From Sulfurisphaera tokodaii str. 7 (lineage in GTDB: Archaea > Thermoproteota > Thermoprotei_A > Sulfolobales > Sulfolobaceae), in the NCBI RefSeq assembly GCF_000011205.1, contig NC_003106.2, positions 1,192,001 through 1,256,000 on the forward strand: 64,000 nt of DNA, given 5' to 3'. The notes beneath the pieces were generated by a model that saw only the letters and a list, made by a program, of their open reading frames with translations, was not told the origin of the DNA and did no database searches. Of this stretch, positions 28,650 through 41,102 are shown in pieces. The position numbers and the translations under genes are program-made. Every line of letters starts with the position of its first letter. Position 1 is the first letter of the stretch.

Positions 28650-29591
28650 TTATATCATCCCTAACTCTTTCATAGCGTTAAGCAAGTTTTGAGTAGTCAT
28701 TTCTGCTACCCTTTTTTGAGCCTCTTTGGTTTGAGCACCAATATGAGTTGTAACAATAACTCTTTCATGTTTTAATAATTCTAATTCCCATTCTTCCTTT
28801 GGTGGTTCATTCCAAAATACATCAGTAGCATAAGCATAAACTTTTCCTTTCTTAATATAATCTAAAAGTGCTTTACCATTAACGGCAACTGCTCTACTGG
28901 TGTTTACAATTATAACATTATCTTTCATTAGTTCAAATTGCGGATAGTCAATTATTGGTTTTGCATCTTTACTCACAGTAACATGAAGACTTATTACATC
29001 AGAATTTTTTAATAATTCCTCTAAACTTACTGCTTTTGCGTTTATTTTCTCGGCTTTCTCTCTTATATCTAAAATATCGTAAGCTAATACTTTCATTCCC
29101 ATTGCATTTGCTATTATTCCAACCTTAGTACCAATTCTTCCGAAACCTACAATCCCGATAGTTTTTCCCGCTAATTCTAGTCCCTCAATTTTTTTAAATA
29201 TACCAGATTTTGCTAAAGCCATAGAAGTGTACATTTTCCTTGCTGCCGCTATCATGAGTCCAATAGTTAATTCTACTGCAGAATCAGTAGAGGCACCAGG
29301 AGCATAAACAACTTTTATATTTCTTTTTTCAGCCTCTTCAGTATCTATATTATCAAGTCCAATTCCAGCCCTAGCAATAATTTTTAGTTTTTTGCCTTTT
29401 TCTATAACATCTTTAGTCACTTTAGTTCTACTTCTCACTACTATAATATCATAATTACCGATTATATTAAGTAATTCTTCTTTGCTTATTTCTGGCATAT
29501 AATCTACTTGAATTCCTTTTTCTCTCAAAGTTTTAATTAGAATTTCATCTATAGGATCTGTTATTAAGGCCTTAACAGTATAGATAGCCAT
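28650..29591 (-). CDS. serA: D-3-phosphoglycerate dehydrogenase
   Basis: NAD-dependent 2-hydroxyacid dehydrogenase, first step of serine synthesis. Blocks: [19 protein letters not shown], the NAD-binding [14 protein letters not shown] near residue 145, [19 protein letters not shown] and [17 protein letters not shown]. Length 313 aa: the short form without the C-terminal ACT regulatory domain. The TATA box at 29611-29620 lies about 25 bp upstream of the ATG, so the transcript is probably leaderless. It starts the operon serA-aminotransferase-rpoK-topA. Confidence 0.93.
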   Translation of the reverse strand: MAIYTVKALITDPIDEILIKTLREKGIQVDYMPEISKEELLNIIGNYDIIVVRSRTKVTKDVIEKGKKLKIIARAGIGLDNIDTEEAEKRNIKVVYAPGASTDSAVELTIGLMIAAARKMYTSMALAKSGIFKKIEGLELAGKTIGIVGFGRIGTKVGIIANAMGMKVLAYDILDIREKAEKINAKAVSLEELLKNSDVISLHVTVSKDAKPIIDYPQFELMKDNVIIVNTSRAVAVNGKALLDYIKKGKVYAYATDVFWNEPPKEEWELELLKHERVIVTTHIGAQTKEAQKRVAEMTTQNLLNAMKELGMI

Positions 29592-29610
29592 GCATAGAAC
29601 ACCCCTTTTT

Positions 29611-29620
29611 ATTTATAAAT
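29611..29620. promoter_or_regulatory. Palindromic TATA box serving serA, perhaps also the opposite strand
   Basis: ATTTATAAAT is a perfect palindrome. It lies about 25 bp from the serA ATG on the minus strand and about 23 bp from the ATG of a tiny open frame (29638) on the plus strand. A symmetric TATA box can in principle direct transcription both ways. Confidence 0.5.
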
Positions 29621-29637
29621 AGAGAAAGAAGTTTAAC

Positions 29638-29739
29638 ATGATGATGAAAATGAAGAAGAGAAGAAGAAGTCATAATAATAAGAAGTATAGTTATATAACT
29701 TCTCAAAATTTTCTAGGAACTTATTTGTGTTCATTTTAA
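29638..29739 (+). CDS. Possible 33-aa basic micro-ORF
   Basis: Reads MMMKMKKRRRSHNNKKYSYI and continues to CSF before TAA. It is highly basic at its N terminus and begins right where a leaderless transcript from the palindromic TATA box would start. The DNA is a purine-rich run (ATG/AAG/AGA triplets). It may instead be an untranslated leader or a noncoding RNA. I do not recognise it. Confidence 0.25.
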   Translation: MMMKMKKRRRSHNNKKYSYITSQNFLGTYLCSF

Positions 29740-29781
29740 TTCATGATATCCATTTGCTACTCATTTTTATATTTTTTTATT

Positions 29782-30396
29782 CTACTTTACGATTGTATTG
29801 GTTTGTTTAAAAAATATATACAAATCAAGTAGTCCAACTTGAATACCAAGATTAATACTAATTGATTTAAGTATACTTTCAGCTAAATAATAGTCCTTTT
29901 TATTTTTAATTTTTAAATTACTAGTGCCAATTTCGTTAAGGAAATGTAGCACATGTCTATCTATAATTGCTAAATCGAAATAGCCTACGTTTCTCAAGAA
30001 ATGGCTAGATTCTTTCAATCCTAATCCGTCAATGTTATTTATGATATACTGCCTGGCTTCTTCTTGTGAATAATCAGCAATAGGTTTTATTTTTGTTTTC
30101 AAATTTCCATATAATTTTCTTGCATTTGCTATATATTTTGCTTTTAAATTGTAAAATCTATAACCGGCTAATCTAAGTCTTTTGCTCATCTGATCTTCAC
30201 TTAGAGAAAAAATTTCGTCCATTATATAATTTAGAGCTTTATACGCAGATATAAAAGAACTATTTGAGGTTAAAATACATAAAATTAATTCTCTAAACCA
30301 AACATTCTCTTCAGCTCTGTTATTTAATTTAAACTCTTCTGCTCTTTCTAGCACTCTTGCTCTTAGCTTTTTGTTTTTTACTAGCTCTCTTAGCAC
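29782..30396 (-). CDS. ogg: 8-oxoguanine DNA glycosylase/lyase (Ogg2 type)
   Basis: Base-excision repair enzyme that removes 8-oxoguanine and cleaves the strand. The helix-hairpin-helix with catalytic lysine is [19 protein letters not shown], followed by the catalytic aspartate in LAIIDRHVL. Total 204 aa and the C-terminal [16 protein letters not shown] match the archaeal Ogg2 group. The ATG at 30396 lies 68 nt inside the upstream gene's basic tail, a long overlap, but the N terminus from that ATG matches the family, so I keep it. Confidence 0.9.
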   Translation of the reverse strand: MLRELVKNKKLRARVLERAEEFKLNNRAEENVWFRELILCILTSNSSFISAYKALNYIMDEIFSLSEDQMSKRLRLAGYRFYNLKAKYIANARKLYGNLKTKIKPIADYSQEEARQYIINNIDGLGLKESSHFLRNVGYFDLAIIDRHVLHFLNEIGTSNLKIKNKKDYYLAESILKSISINLGIQVGLLDLYIFFKQTNTIVK

Positions 30397-30856
30397 CTTT
30401 CTTCTTCCTCTTAGCCTTCTTTATTTTCTCCTTCTTAGGTTTAACCTCTGAAAATTCATCTTTTAACACAACTTTAGTGTAACCTTCATCAAACTCTAAA
30501 ATTGCAAATGGCTCTTTAAAATCATCAGTAAGATTAAAACCCACTAACACATAGTCTTTATCAAAAAATGTTAAGTAATTAACCTGAACTTGTTCAGCAT
30601 TTTCTAAGGAGGTAGGTATTCCTAATCTAAGTAGCTTTAAAGGTTTTGGTAAAACATACTTTGTGTTTACTCCTTTAAGATAAAGAGGAGCAGAATTATG
30701 AACATAGGCTATTCCATCTTTTAATGATAAATTTTCTATTTCATCTTCCGAATTTATTTCTATTTCATCCTCTCCAATCTTATTAACCTTAATACCTATA
30801 ATACCAGGATAAAGTTGCACTTCCTCACCATTAAAATATTCAACAATTGCTTTCAA
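30329..30856 (-). CDS. Hypothetical protein with Lys/Arg-rich tail
   Basis: A 175-aa protein: residues 1-130 look like a beta-rich folded domain, and 135-175 are almost all Lys, Arg, Ala and Ser ([20 protein letters not shown]). The tail could bind nucleic acid nonspecifically. The start is a TTG at 30856. The coding of the tail overlaps the first 68 nt of ogg in another frame. I do not recognise the globular domain; cotranscription with a repair glycosylase hints at a DNA- or RNA-related role. Confidence 0.6.
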   Translation of the reverse strand: MKAIVEYFNGEEVQLYPGIIGIKVNKIGEDEIEINSEDEIENLSLKDGIAYVHNSAPLYLKGVNTKYVLPKPLKLLRLGIPTSLENAEQVQVNYLTFFDKDYVLVGFNLTDDFKEPFAILEFDEGYTKVVLKDEFSEVKPKKEKIKKAKRKKKGAKRASKKQKAKSKSARKSRRV

Positions 30857-30970
30857 CTGTTCTCAGCATATTATATAGTGAAGCAATAATTAAAATTCAT
30901 TTTTAGAAACATTAAGTACTACTTAATCTTCACGTTAAATATAAATATCACATAATTTCTCTTTTTACCC

Positions 30971-31189
30971 ATGAGTATAAGAATAAGAGGCTCTAACGCT
31001 TATGGACATAGCGGATGGTTTACAGTATATTGTAGAATATGTAATAGGAAATTAAAGATAGGTACAGATTTAGTATATAAATGTCCAAAATGTGAAAAGA
31101 AATATAATGCTTTCTTCTGTGAAGCTGATGCAAGAGGACTAAAATGGAAATGCCCATATTGTAGTACTGAACTAGTGCCAGTAATATGA
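30971..31189 (+). CDS. Small zinc-ribbon protein
   Basis: A 72-aa protein with three CX2C pairs (YCRICNRKL, YKCPKCEKKY, WKCPYCSTE) and one lone cysteine (AFFCEAD), enough for one or two zinc sites. The small size and basic character resemble ribosome- or transcription-associated zinc ribbons, but it does not match a ribosomal protein I know. The stop overlaps the next gene by 4 nt (ATGA), so they are co-translated. Confidence 0.65.
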   Translation: MSIRIRGSNAYGHSGWFTVYCRICNRKLKIGTDLVYKCPKCEKKYNAFFCEADARGLKWKCPYCSTELVPVI

Positions 31190-31497
31190 ATATACAAAAA
31201 TTTTTTGTAAATAATAAACAAATTACTATTATAAATGAAAAAATAATATATTTAGATGTTGATAAGGTTGTTGATGGTAAAGAAATAATAAGGAAGTTAA
31301 ATTTTATTAATGATAAAATTGCATACTTAGATTTTAGCTATTCGAATCAATATTTCACAATATTAAAATTAGTTTTTTGTAAAACTAGACTTCATATTTA
31401 TCTATGTAATGTTTTATTAGAATTAAAGAAAATTGATATTACACCTGAAGAAATCTATAATAAACTAGAGGATGTATTAGATAAAGTCATAACATAA
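31186..31497 (+). CDS. Hypothetical protein, 103 aa
   Basis: Begins MNIQKFFVNNKQITIINEKI; rich in Ile, Lys and Asn, without a motif I recognise. The start ATG overlaps the zinc-ribbon stop (ATGA). Its 3' end overlaps the convergent gene at 31455 by 43 bp. Confidence 0.5.
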   Translation: MNIQKFFVNNKQITIINEKIIYLDVDKVVDGKEIIRKLNFINDKIAYLDFSYSNQYFTILKLVFCKTRLHIYLCNVLLELKKIDITPEEIYNKLEDVLDKVIT

Positions 31498-31778
31498 CCT
31501 TCTTGGCGTAATTTTTTACTTATTTTTTCTACTATTTGTGAAAGAATTTGAGCATCTAACGATTCTATTCTTATATATACATTTAACTGTTTTGATTCAT
31601 TAAACGCAGTGTAAATAATAATTAATGAGTCTTTTGAAGGAGCACATATGATACTAGCACCAGTCTTAATAGGATTGCAAAAATCTATTAATTCTCTTTC
31701 TAATAGATCTACAACATATGGTAATCTTGATATTTTGAATGGATCTGATGATAATAATACGAATTCGACTCTAAACAA
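31455..31778 (-). CDS. Hypothetical protein, 107 aa
   Basis: Starts at a TTG (31778) that has a strong ribosome site GGAGGT seven bases upstream, inside the last codons of the previous gene. The product begins MFRVEFVLLSSDPFKISRLP; it is mixed alpha/beta with no catalytic motif seen. It is the last gene of a three-gene minus-strand operon that begins with the geranylgeranyl-reductase-like gene. Confidence 0.55.
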   Translation of the reverse strand: MFRVEFVLLSSDPFKISRLPYVVDLLERELIDFCNPIKTGASIICAPSKDSLIIIYTAFNESKQLNVYIRIESLDAQILSQIVEKISKKLRQEGYVMTLSNTSSSLL

Positions 31779-32171
31779 TTATTTTACCTCCTTTAAGTTC
31801 ATATTTTTTATAGGAATATTAAGTTTATCAAATATTTTCTTTATAATCTCCGCGTATTTCTTATCTCCTTTTACTAGTTTTAGTTTTAATTTTCTATAAT
31901 TCATTACCAGACTTATCTGACCATTATCATATACAATAACTTTTCCTTTAACCCTATTTTTTATATTTTTAATAAGATAAATGTATACGAAAGTCTTATC
32001 ACTAGGTAAATCAACCAGTTGAGCTTCACCAACTTTATATATTCCCTGAAGTTTTTTCTTTGTTTTAAAAGACTTAAATTCATAAAAATTCTCTCCTTCA
32101 ATAACATAAATTAATGTTCTAATAGCGTGTTTTCCACTCTTACTTTTGCTATTTTCTAAGTAGACCTCCAT
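31779..32171 (-). CDS. Hypothetical protein, 130 aa
   Basis: Basic, beta-rich protein starting [20 protein letters not shown]. Its start overlaps the end of the upstream flavoprotein gene by 23 nt, and its stop is just before the TTG of the next gene. No recognised domain. Tight coupling suggests it works with the two neighbours. Confidence 0.55.
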   Translation of the reverse strand: MEVYLENSKSKSGKHAIRTLIYVIEGENFYEFKSFKTKKKLQGIYKVGEAQLVDLPSDKTFVYIYLIKNIKNRVKGKVIVYDNGQISLVMNYRKLKLKLVKGDKKYAEIIKKIFDKLNIPIKNMNLKEVK

Positions 32172-33129
32172 TTTTAATCGCCTTTACTGATTCTGAGATT
32201 CCCTCAAAAGTAATTTTATCTTCAAGATATGCATCTAAAAGTATATCGTTTTTAAATAATATTCTCAAAAGTGATCTCCTTAGGGAAAGAGAGGAGTACC
32301 TATAAACTCTTAGTAACATATGTTGAATATCAACAGCATAATGTAATTTTTTTAGACTATTTTCCATGTACTCATTAAAATTTTCTTCCTTATATAAGGC
32401 TTCAAATGCTCTTTCTGCCGATATAGCTGATGGTCTTATTCCTTCACCACTTAAAGGAAAAACCAGGCCCCGTGCCTCACCTATTCTATAGTTTTTATCT
32501 TTAACTGGAGATATAGATATAGGTGCTCCTCTTATATCGATGATTTTCGCATTACCATATTTTTCTTTAATATATTTAAGTATTAATTCTCTGGAATTTT
32601 TATATTCCAAAAAACCAGCACCAATATTTAGAATTCCATCTTCATTTGGGAAAATCCAATAAAATCCAGTATACTTAGTATCAAATTCAAACACGGCTAC
32701 ATCGTCAAATTTTTCTGTTTTTACTAAAGCCCTAGTTGTATATACTACTTCTCTATCCATATCATATGGTCCTTTAGCATCTATTACTTTATCATAATTT
32801 TTTCTATTGAATTTTGATTGATGATATGTTTTTACTTTTTCTCTCATTTTATTTATCCATCCCCATTTATCTATCACTAACCATTTTGTATTTCTATATT
32901 CTATATCATGTATTAATTCTCCATCTAAATAAAACGCGAATCTTTTTATTCTAAATTTTACATCCCAGGGAATTGGTGGTGTATAAACATTAGGAACAAT
33001 ATCCCCACAAGGTTTTACATATTTATCTTTAATATCAAACAAGTTTACCTCATAATTAGTTCTAGTTCTTAGAAGGTAAGCTAATAATGATCCAGATACT
33101 CCTCCTCCTAGAATTGCTATTTTTGTCAT
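32149..33129 (-). CDS. FAD-dependent geranylgeranyl reductase-like oxidoreductase
   Basis: The dinucleotide fold [20 protein letters not shown] opens the protein; KPCGDIVPN near residue 40 is the typical cysteine-containing CGG/CGD segment of this family; [20 protein letters not shown] near 155 and the FAD end block [19 protein letters not shown] near 225 complete it. Family members saturate the isoprenoid chains of archaeal lipids. At 326 aa it is shorter than the main archaeal enzyme (about 400-450 aa), so another polyprenyl substrate, such as dolichol or a quinone side chain, is possible. Confidence 0.75.
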   Translation of the reverse strand: MTKIAILGGGVSGSLLAYLLRTRTNYEVNLFDIKDKYVKPCGDIVPNVYTPPIPWDVKFRIKRFAFYLDGELIHDIEYRNTKWLVIDKWGWINKMREKVKTYHQSKFNRKNYDKVIDAKGPYDMDREVVYTTRALVKTEKFDDVAVFEFDTKYTGFYWIFPNEDGILNIGAGFLEYKNSRELILKYIKEKYGNAKIIDIRGAPISISPVKDKNYRIGEARGLVFPLSGEGIRPSAISAERAFEALYKEENFNEYMENSLKKLHYAVDIQHMLLRVYRYSSLSLRRSLLRILFKNDILLDAYLEDKITFEGISESVKAIKNGGLLRK

Positions 33130-33183
33130 TTTAAATGCTTTTTAAAGCAAGACCTTATAAATTAATGTTAAGGTGATTAGTTA

Positions 33184-35613
33184 TTGTTATCCCAAGAAGA
33201 GATTAATAAGAAACTAGAAGAATGGCCGAAACATTATAATCCGAAAGAAATTGAATTAAAATGGCAACAAATTTGGTTATCCAAGGAATATTGGGAGAAA
33301 GTATTTAGATTTAAAGATGAAGACGAGAAATCCCCAGTTTTCGTCATAGATACACCTCCACCTTTTACGAGTGGAGAACTACATATGGGTCATGCTTACT
33401 GGGTTACAATTGCTGATACAATTGGCAGGTTTAAGAGATTACAAGGATATAATGTACTTCTTCCACAAGGTTGGGATACGCAAGGATTACCAACTGAATT
33501 AAAAGTTCAATATAGATTAAAAATCCCTAAAGAAAACAGAGAACTATTTCTCAAAAAATGCGTTGAGTGGACTGAGGATATGATAAAGAAAATGAAGGAA
33601 GCAATGATAAGGTTAGGATATAGACCAGAATGGGAAAGATATGAATATAGAACATATGAAAATAGTTATAGAAAAATAATTCAGAAAAGTTTATTAGAAA
33701 TGTATAAGTTGGGGCTTATTGAAATTAGAGAAGGACCAGTATATTGGTGTCCTAAATGCGAGACTGCTTTGGCTCAAAGCGAAGTTGGTTATCTAGAAAA
33801 GGATGGAATTTTAGCTTATATTAGATTTCCTCTAAAAGATGGTGGAGAAATTATCATTGCCACAACAAGACCAGAATTATTAGCTGCCACACAGGCTGTA
33901 GCTGTACATCCAGAAGATGAAAGATATAAAGGACTTATTGGAAAGATTGCAATAATCCCTTTATTTAACAAAGAAGTAAAGATTATTGGAGATGATGCAG
34001 TAGAAAAGGAGTTTGGAACTGGTGCTGTAATGATAAGTACGTATGGTGACCCACAAGATATAAAATGGCAATTGAAATATAATTTACCTACTACTGAGCT
34101 GATTGATGAAAAAGGGAGAATAAAGAATACAAATGGTCTCTTAGATGGATTAAAAATTGAAGAAGCTAGGAAGAAAATAATAGAATTACTTAAAGAAAAA
34201 GGATATCTTGTCAAAATAGAGAATTTTAAACATAATGTGTTATCTCATACTGAAAGAAGTGATTGTTTATCTCCAATTGAGTTCCTTGTCAAGAAACAGA
34301 TATTTATAAAAACTTTACAATTTAAGGATAAATTACTTGAAGAATATAAGAAAATGAAATTCATTCCTTCTAGGATGGCGTATTATTTAGAAGATTGGAT
34401 TAAAAGTTTAGAATGGGATTGGAATATAAGTAGACAAAGAGTGTACGGTACACCATTACCTTTCTGGTATTGCGATAACAATCATTTGATTCCAGCTAGA
34501 GAAGAAGATTTACCTTTAGATCCTACAAAAACAAAACCACCATATGAGAAATGTCCTCAGTGTGGATTACCATTAAAGCCAGTTACTGATGTAGCAGATG
34601 TATGGATTGATTCTAGCGTTACAGTAATTTATTTAACTGGATTCTATACTGATAAAAGAAAATTTGAGAAAACTTTCCCAGCATCAGTAAGATTACAAGG
34701 AACAGATATAATAAGGACTTGGCTATTTTATACGTTTTTCAGAACACTAGTACTTACTGGAAATATTCCATTTAAAGAAGTTCTAATAAATGGTCAAGTT
34801 CTTGGTCCAGATGGAACTAGAATGAGCAAAAGTAAAGGAAACGTAGTTAATCCATTAGATAAGGTTGATGAGTTCGGTGCCGATTCAATTAGACTAACTT
34901 TATTAGATGCTAGAATAGGTGATGATTTTCCATTTAAATGGGAAACAGTTAGAGGAAAAAAATTATTGCTACAGAAGCTGTGGAATGCAGGTAGACTATC
35001 TTATCCATTTATAGGAAAGAAAAAGTTTGATAGACCAAGCAATTTACATCCTATTGATAGATGGATTTTACAAGAACATAAAAGGTTTGTAAAGAAAAGT
35101 ATTGAAGCTTATAATAATTATGATTTCTATCAAGTTGTTGAATCGCTCTACTCTTACTTCTGGGAAACTATTGCTGACGAGTATCTTGAATTAATTAAGC
35201 ATAGATTATTTGCTGAAGATTTATCTGCATTATATACCTTGAGCAGGGTATTCAAAGATCTGCTAATAATCTTACACCCTATTGCACCTCATATCACAGA
35301 AGAGATGTACAATAGACTTTATGGAGATAAAATTTCAATCATACTTGAAGGATTACCTAATGTTGACGATATTGAAGAAGATCCTAACATAGATACTTTA
35401 GGGAAATACATAAAAACAACAACATCTACGATTAGGACTTTAAAAATACAAAATAGAATACCGATACCAGTAAGTATAAATGTTAAGCTTGTAGGGCCAA
35501 AAGAGTATATCGAAACAATTAAAAGAGTTGAAGATGACATAATAAAAACATTAAAAATAGAAAAAATTGTATACGAGGAAGGAGAAGAAATTAAGGCAGA
35601 GCTACTTAGTTAG
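33184..35613 (+). CDS. valS: Valyl-tRNA synthetase
   Basis: Class I synthetase. HIGH motif is [10 protein letters not shown] near residue 64, the KMSKS motif is [15 protein letters not shown] near 540, and the editing domain has [18 protein letters not shown] near 230. The block [17 protein letters not shown] and [15 protein letters not shown] point to ValRS rather than LeuRS or IleRS, as does the 809-aa length. The start is TTG at 33184, preceded by the ribosome site AGGTGAT seven bases upstream. It is divergent from the flavoprotein gene. Confidence 0.92.
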   Translation: MLSQEEINKKLEEWPKHYNPKEIELKWQQIWLSKEYWEKVFRFKDEDEKSPVFVIDTPPPFTSGELHMGHAYWVTIADTIGRFKRLQGYNVLLPQGWDTQGLPTELKVQYRLKIPKENRELFLKKCVEWTEDMIKKMKEAMIRLGYRPEWERYEYRTYENSYRKIIQKSLLEMYKLGLIEIREGPVYWCPKCETALAQSEVGYLEKDGILAYIRFPLKDGGEIIIATTRPELLAATQAVAVHPEDERYKGLIGKIAIIPLFNKEVKIIGDDAVEKEFGTGAVMISTYGDPQDIKWQLKYNLPTTELIDEKGRIKNTNGLLDGLKIEEARKKIIELLKEKGYLVKIENFKHNVLSHTERSDCLSPIEFLVKKQIFIKTLQFKDKLLEEYKKMKFIPSRMAYYLEDWIKSLEWDWNISRQRVYGTPLPFWYCDNNHLIPAREEDLPLDPTKTKPPYEKCPQCGLPLKPVTDVADVWIDSSVTVIYLTGFYTDKRKFEKTFPASVRLQGTDIIRTWLFYTFFRTLVLTGNIPFKEVLINGQVLGPDGTRMSKSKGNVVNPLDKVDEFGADSIRLTLLDARIGDDFPFKWETVRGKKLLLQKLWNAGRLSYPFIGKKKFDRPSNLHPIDRWILQEHKRFVKKSIEAYNNYDFYQVVESLYSYFWETIADEYLELIKHRLFAEDLSALYTLSRVFKDLLIILHPIAPHITEEMYNRLYGDKISIILEGLPNVDDIEEDPNIDTLGKYIKTTTSTIRTLKIQNRIPIPVSINVKLVGPKEYIETIKRVEDDIIKTLKIEKIVYEEGEEIKAELLS

Positions 35614-35650
35614 ATCAGCCCATGGGAGTTTCGTTCATCTTTTCACACTA

Positions 35651-36850
<1,200 letters not shown>

Positions 36851-36859
36851 AGGAAAAAA

Positions 36860-37600
36860 TTATATTAGTTCCTTAATTTTGTTTGGGTCCTTCATTAAAG
36901 TCGTTCCTATGAGAAAAGCATCGGCCCCATACTTCTTTAATTCTATGATATCTTCTTTATTTTTTATCCCACTTTCAGCAATTTTAATTCTATCATTAGG
37001 TATCATTTCTAGAATTTTTCTAGCATTTCTAATGTTAACCTCTAAGCTACTTAGATTTCTAGCATTAACGCCTATTATATTAAAATCATACATTAAAGCT
37101 ATTTTTAAATCATTCTCATCAGTAACTTCAACAATAGCCTCAAGTCCTAAGTTTCTAGCATACTCATATAGGTTAATCAATTCTCGTTCTGTGAGAATCT
37201 TAACTATCAGAAGAATCGCGTCTGCACCTAAATTAAATGCTGTGTCTATTTGTTTTTCAGTAACAATGAAATCCTTCATAAGTATAGGTATTTTTACTAT
37301 TTTTGCAGCATTCTCTAAATCAGAATAGCTACCTCCAAAATATTTTTCTTCAGTAAGTACACTAATTCCTATAGCCCCATTTTCTTCCATAAACTTCACA
37401 TATTCTTCTAAGTCCCTGTTTTCATTTAACCCAGATGGGGATTTTCTTTTAAATTCAGCGATAATAGCATTTTTGTCAATTGTAGATTTTATAAATTTAG
37501 AAAGTAAATAAATAGGTCTTTCTCTAACCTTATTTATTCTTTCTCTGTTTAAGGAGATTTTAACAACATCAGCTAACCATCCTTCCAAATACCTGGGCAT
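36860..37600 (-). CDS. trpC: Indole-3-glycerol phosphate synthase
   Basis: Closes the indole ring of tryptophan. The (beta/alpha)8 barrel shows AEFKRKSPSGLNENRD near residue 49, ISVLTEEKYFGGS near 78, PILMKDFIV near 105, EAIVEVTDENDL near 152, IGVNARNLSSLEV and IAESGIKNKEDI. Length 246 aa is like the Sulfolobus enzyme. It lies 4 bp after trpG and 9 bp before aspC. Confidence 0.95.
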   Translation of the reverse strand: MPRYLEGWLADVVKISLNRERINKVRERPIYLLSKFIKSTIDKNAIIAEFKRKSPSGLNENRDLEEYVKFMEENGAIGISVLTEEKYFGGSYSDLENAAKIVKIPILMKDFIVTEKQIDTAFNLGADAILLIVKILTERELINLYEYARNLGLEAIVEVTDENDLKIALMYDFNIIGVNARNLSSLEVNIRNARKILEMIPNDRIKIAESGIKNKEDIIELKKYGADAFLIGTTLMKDPNKIKELI

Positions 37601-37604
37601 TCAA

Positions 37605-38186
37605 TTATACTTTATTGAGAAAGTTATAAATAATTCTCTTTCCTAATGGTGTTCCTACACTCTCTGGATGAAATTGAACGCCATAAATTCTTAATTCTGA
37701 GTGATGAATAGCCATGATCTCATTATCTTCTAGGGAATAAGCATCAATTATTAGAGGTTCTTTAACATCATCTATAACTAGACTATGATATCTAGTTGCT
37801 TCAATTTGTTTCGGCAGACCATCATATAATGCTACGTTGTTAATTATATTTATTTTACTTATTTTACCGTGAAATACTCTTCTGGCCTTCCTAATTTTTG
37901 CTCCAAATGCATATCCTATAGCTTGATGACCTAAACAAATTCCTAAAATAGGAATTCTCCTACCAAATTGTTTGATAACATCAATAACTATCCCTATATC
38001 CTCCTTTTTTTCTGGAGTTCCGGGACCTGGGGAAATTATTATTCTATCTGGATTTATTCTCTCAACTCCTTTTACTGTAATCTCATCGTTCCTTATAACT
38101 ATAGGATAGCTTCCTAATTCTCCTACTATTTGAGCAATATTATATACAAAACTATCATAGTTATCTATGATGAGCGTTAAATCCAT
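37605..38186 (-). CDS. trpG: Anthranilate synthase glutaminase subunit
   Basis: Class I glutamine amidotransferase supplying ammonia to TrpE. Catalytic cysteine in [17 protein letters not shown] near residue 80, histidine and glutamate in [15 protein letters not shown] near 170, and the oxyanion loop [11 protein letters not shown] near 50. Length 193 aa is normal. The ATG directly abuts the trpE stop, which supports coupled production of the two subunits. Confidence 0.95.
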   Translation of the reverse strand: MDLTLIIDNYDSFVYNIAQIVGELGSYPIVIRNDEITVKGVERINPDRIIISPGPGTPEKKEDIGIVIDVIKQFGRRIPILGICLGHQAIGYAFGAKIRKARRVFHGKISKINIINNVALYDGLPKQIEATRYHSLVIDDVKEPLIIDAYSLEDNEIMAIHHSELRIYGVQFHPESVGTPLGKRIIYNFLNKV

Positions 38187-39488
38187 CTAAACTACCCCCA
38201 TAGCAACTTTTAAGGCTCTCATTTTATGTTCAGTCTCATAATATTCCATTTCCGGTATTGAGTCATAAACTATACCAGCACCGGCTTGAATTCTGAATAA
38301 ATCTTTATTTACAAAAGCACTTCTTATAGTTATTGCAAATTCTGCATCACCATTAGCCGAAAAGAAACCTACTCCTCCAGCATAGGGTCCTCTCTTAAAC
38401 GGCTCTAATAATTCAATAACATTCATAGCCATGGGTTTTGGTGCTCCACTTACAGTACCGGCAGGGAATACAGCCTTTAAAACGTCAAATGCACTATAAT
38501 TTCTTTTTAATGTACCTACTACCTTACTTACTATATGTTGTACATGACTATATTTTTCTATGTACATAAATTCAGGAACCTTAACTGAGCCCATGTAACA
38601 AACTTTACCTATATCATTCCTAGCTAAATCAACTAGCATTATATGTTCAGCCCTTTCTTTCTCAGAAGCTAAAAGTTCTTTTTCTAAATTCAAATCTTCT
38701 TCTGGTGTCGCTCCTCTAGGTCTTGATCCAGCTATAGGATACGTCTCAACTATACCATCTTGCAAACTAAATAATGTTTCTGGGCTAGATCCGATAACAT
38801 GTCTATCATAAAACTTTAAATAATACATATAGGGAGATGGATTTATTTTCCTTAGGTTGTAATAGAAACTCATTAAATCTCCTCTGTAAATATATCTTAA
38901 AAACCTAGAAATTACTATCTGAAAAGCATATCCATTTTTTATGTAATCCAAGATGTCCGAAACAGCTTTTTCAAATTGCGTTTTATCTAAAGATTCTATT
39001 TCAAATTCGAACTTCACATTACCAATATCCTTACATATTGTAACCTTAGGTAGCTCACCCTCAACATATACTTTGCCTTCAATATGATCATAGACTATAA
39101 CATTCTCTGGTATAAAAAATTCCATATTAGGCCATTCTTCTGCCTCTCTCTTCAAATCTCTTATAGATTCCCAATATCTCACAGCGTCATAGCTAACGTA
39201 CCCAATTATACCTCCTTTGAATCTTCCAGGTAAATTAAGCAAAGGAGCTTTGGAAAGAAACTTCTCTAAGACCTCGATAGGGTCATAGAAGCTATCATTA
39301 ATATCGCCAGAAGACCTAACTCCGTTTATATTAAGATACCCTTTCTTTCCCCATGCTATTATACTATATCTCGATTTATGTTGAGGACCAGAACCACTTT
39401 CTAATAGTGCTGCTATATCTGCCTCATCTAATATACATTTAAATACTTCATAAGGTTGAGCAAAAGAAGTTATAGGATAGATTTCCAT
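38187..39488 (-). CDS. trpE: Anthranilate synthase component I
   Basis: Converts chorismate to anthranilate. The chorismate-binding C-terminal half shows [61 protein letters not shown] and [20 protein letters not shown]. Near the N terminus [10 protein letters not shown] is the equivalent of the LLES element that senses tryptophan, so feedback inhibition is likely. Length 433 aa, close to the Sulfolobus solfataricus enzyme. The start lies 19 nt inside trpF. Confidence 0.95.
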   Translation of the reverse strand: MEIYPITSFAQPYEVFKCILDEADIAALLESGSGPQHKSRYSIIAWGKKGYLNINGVRSSGDINDSFYDPIEVLEKFLSKAPLLNLPGRFKGGIIGYVSYDAVRYWESIRDLKREAEEWPNMEFFIPENVIVYDHIEGKVYVEGELPKVTICKDIGNVKFEFEIESLDKTQFEKAVSDILDYIKNGYAFQIVISRFLRYIYRGDLMSFYYNLRKINPSPYMYYLKFYDRHVIGSSPETLFSLQDGIVETYPIAGSRPRGATPEEDLNLEKELLASEKERAEHIMLVDLARNDIGKVCYMGSVKVPEFMYIEKYSHVQHIVSKVVGTLKRNYSAFDVLKAVFPAGTVSGAPKPMAMNVIELLEPFKRGPYAGGVGFFSANGDAEFAITIRSAFVNKDLFRIQAGAGIVYDSIPEMEYYETEHKMRALKVAMGVV

Positions 39489-40072
39489 TCTTTCACCTTT
39501 TCAGCTATTCTAATCATTTTATCGTGATCTTTCTTTGATTTATACTTTTCAATACCAGAAGAAATATCTATCCAATAAGGGTTTAAGCTTAGAAATTCTT
39601 CTATGTTATTTAACGTTATACCGCCACCTATACCAACTTTATCATATTCTTTAATCCAGATTTTGGAAACTTCTAAGTTTACTTTTTCTCCCTTCTTTTC
39701 CGAATCTATAAGAATAAGATGATTAGTTTTATTTACTATAGTTTTAAAATAGGAGTAATATTTTTCTGACGAAGGAACATAAAGTATAAATTTTTTATTA
39801 TATGATAATATATCTTCTATTTCTTCCATATCTAAAACTCTATGTATTTGAACGTACTCAGCTTTTGATTCATTAACTATATCATTAATTTTGCCTTTTA
39901 CCTTCACATTTACTACAGGCTTGTTTACAAAGTTTTTAACGATATCGATAAATTCTGGTTTGACAAATCTTGGACTTATAGGATCAGTAACTACGCCTAT
40001 TAAATCAGCGTAATTAGAGGCTACGATAGCATCTTCAATGTGAGATATACCACAAAATTTTATTTTAATCAA
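39470..40072 (-). CDS. trpF: Phosphoribosylanthranilate isomerase
   Basis: Amadori rearrangement in tryptophan synthesis. The start [18 protein letters not shown] has the catalytic cysteine of the KICG-like block, the aspartate is in the segment [10 protein letters not shown] near residue 127, and the phosphate site is [16 protein letters not shown], with [15 protein letters not shown] following. Length 200 aa is normal. It overlaps trpD by 8 nt and trpE by 19 nt. Confidence 0.93.
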   Translation of the reverse strand: MIKIKFCGISHIEDAIVASNYADLIGVVTDPISPRFVKPEFIDIVKNFVNKPVVNVKVKGKINDIVNESKAEYVQIHRVLDMEEIEDILSYNKKFILYVPSSEKYYSYFKTIVNKTNHLILIDSEKKGEKVNLEVSKIWIKEYDKVGIGGGITLNNIEEFLSLNPYWIDISSGIEKYKSKKDHDKMIRIAEKVKEWKSIL

Positions 40073-41102
40073 TTTTCTCCACCAACTTATTAAAGTTACT
40101 TAAATCACCGTTCTTCTCTATTAAACTTCTTACATGAGGTATACCAGAATCCATTAACTGTAAAGCGTATTCATATCCATCTTTGAGGTCTTTTACTTTT
40201 CTAATTAAATAAAGAGCCATAGCTGTGTTTATCCCTATAAATCTTCTAGCTTCTTCATCTTTTCCTTTAAATGCCTTTAGAATTCTTAATGCTGAATGAG
40301 TAGCATCGTTAACAGTGAGTTTAGATACAGGGATCTCATCCTTAAGTCCAAAGTCGTTAATAGAAACAGTATAACTAACTATTTTATCTTTTTCAATTTC
40401 ATATACATACGTAATTCCTTGTGTGCTAATCTCATCTAAAGATGGAAAACCATTATAAAGTATAACTCTATCATAATCAAGACGCACTACGGCTTCAGCG
40501 AGTTTTGGTAAAAACTCTTTCGAGAAGACGCCTATCATTTGATATCTTGCATTTGCTGGATTTGTTAAAGGACCTAGTACATTAAATATAGTTCTAACAC
40601 CTAAAGTCTTTCTGACATTAGCTACATTTTTCATAGCTGGATGATAAAGTTGAGCAAATAGAAATACAAACTTAGACTCTTTAATTAATTTCTCAGCTAG
40701 CTCGGGTTTCACAATTATATTATAGCCAAGAGCTTCAAGTACATCAGCACTACCAGACTTACCACTTACAGCTCTATTACCATGTTTAGCTACTGGGTAT
40801 ACTTGACTTATCAGCAATGCTACTGCTGTACTGACATTTAGTGTATTTAAACCATCACCGCCAGTACCAGCTGTATCTAATGCTGAGGGAAAGTTAATAT
40901 GCAAAGCATTATCTCTCATTGCCTTTGCAAACCCAGTTATTTCTTCAACACTTTCTCCCTTTGTTGCTAAACCTACTAAAAATCCAGCAGTAACTATTTC
41001 TGGTACTTCTGCCTTCATTACGCTATTAGCTATACTTCTTGCTTCATCTTCAGTTAGATTTTCTCTTCTGATTATTTTTCTTAGTAATTCAGCTGTATTC
41101 AT
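40065..41102 (-). CDS. trpD: Anthranilate phosphoribosyltransferase
   Basis: Adds a phosphoribosyl group to anthranilate. Hallmarks: [20 protein letters not shown] near residue 77, [20 protein letters not shown] near 105, [20 protein letters not shown] near 160, and the metal site DEISTQG near 225. Length 345 aa matches the crystallised Sulfolobus solfataricus enzyme. It overlaps trpA by 14 nt and trpF by 8 nt. Confidence 0.96.
   Translation of the reverse strand: MNTAELLRKIIRRENLTEDEARSIANSVMKAEVPEIVTAGFLVGLATKGESVEEITGFAKAMRDNALHINFPSALDTAGTGGDGLNTLNVSTAVALLISQVYPVAKHGNRAVSGKSGSADVLEALGYNIIVKPELAEKLIKESKFVFLFAQLYHPAMKNVANVRKTLGVRTIFNVLGPLTNPANARYQMIGVFSKEFLPKLAEAVVRLDYDRVILYNGFPSLDEISTQGITYVYEIEKDKIVSYTVSINDFGLKDEIPVSKLTVNDATHSALRILKAFKGKDEEARRFIGINTAMALYLIRKVKDLKDGYEYALQLMDSGIPHVRSLIEKNGDLSNFNKLVEKID

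Noticed and set aside
29638-29690. Purine-rich GATGATGA run as a C/D-box sRNA
   Set aside because: Box C is present but no box D (CTGA) follows at a suitable distance.
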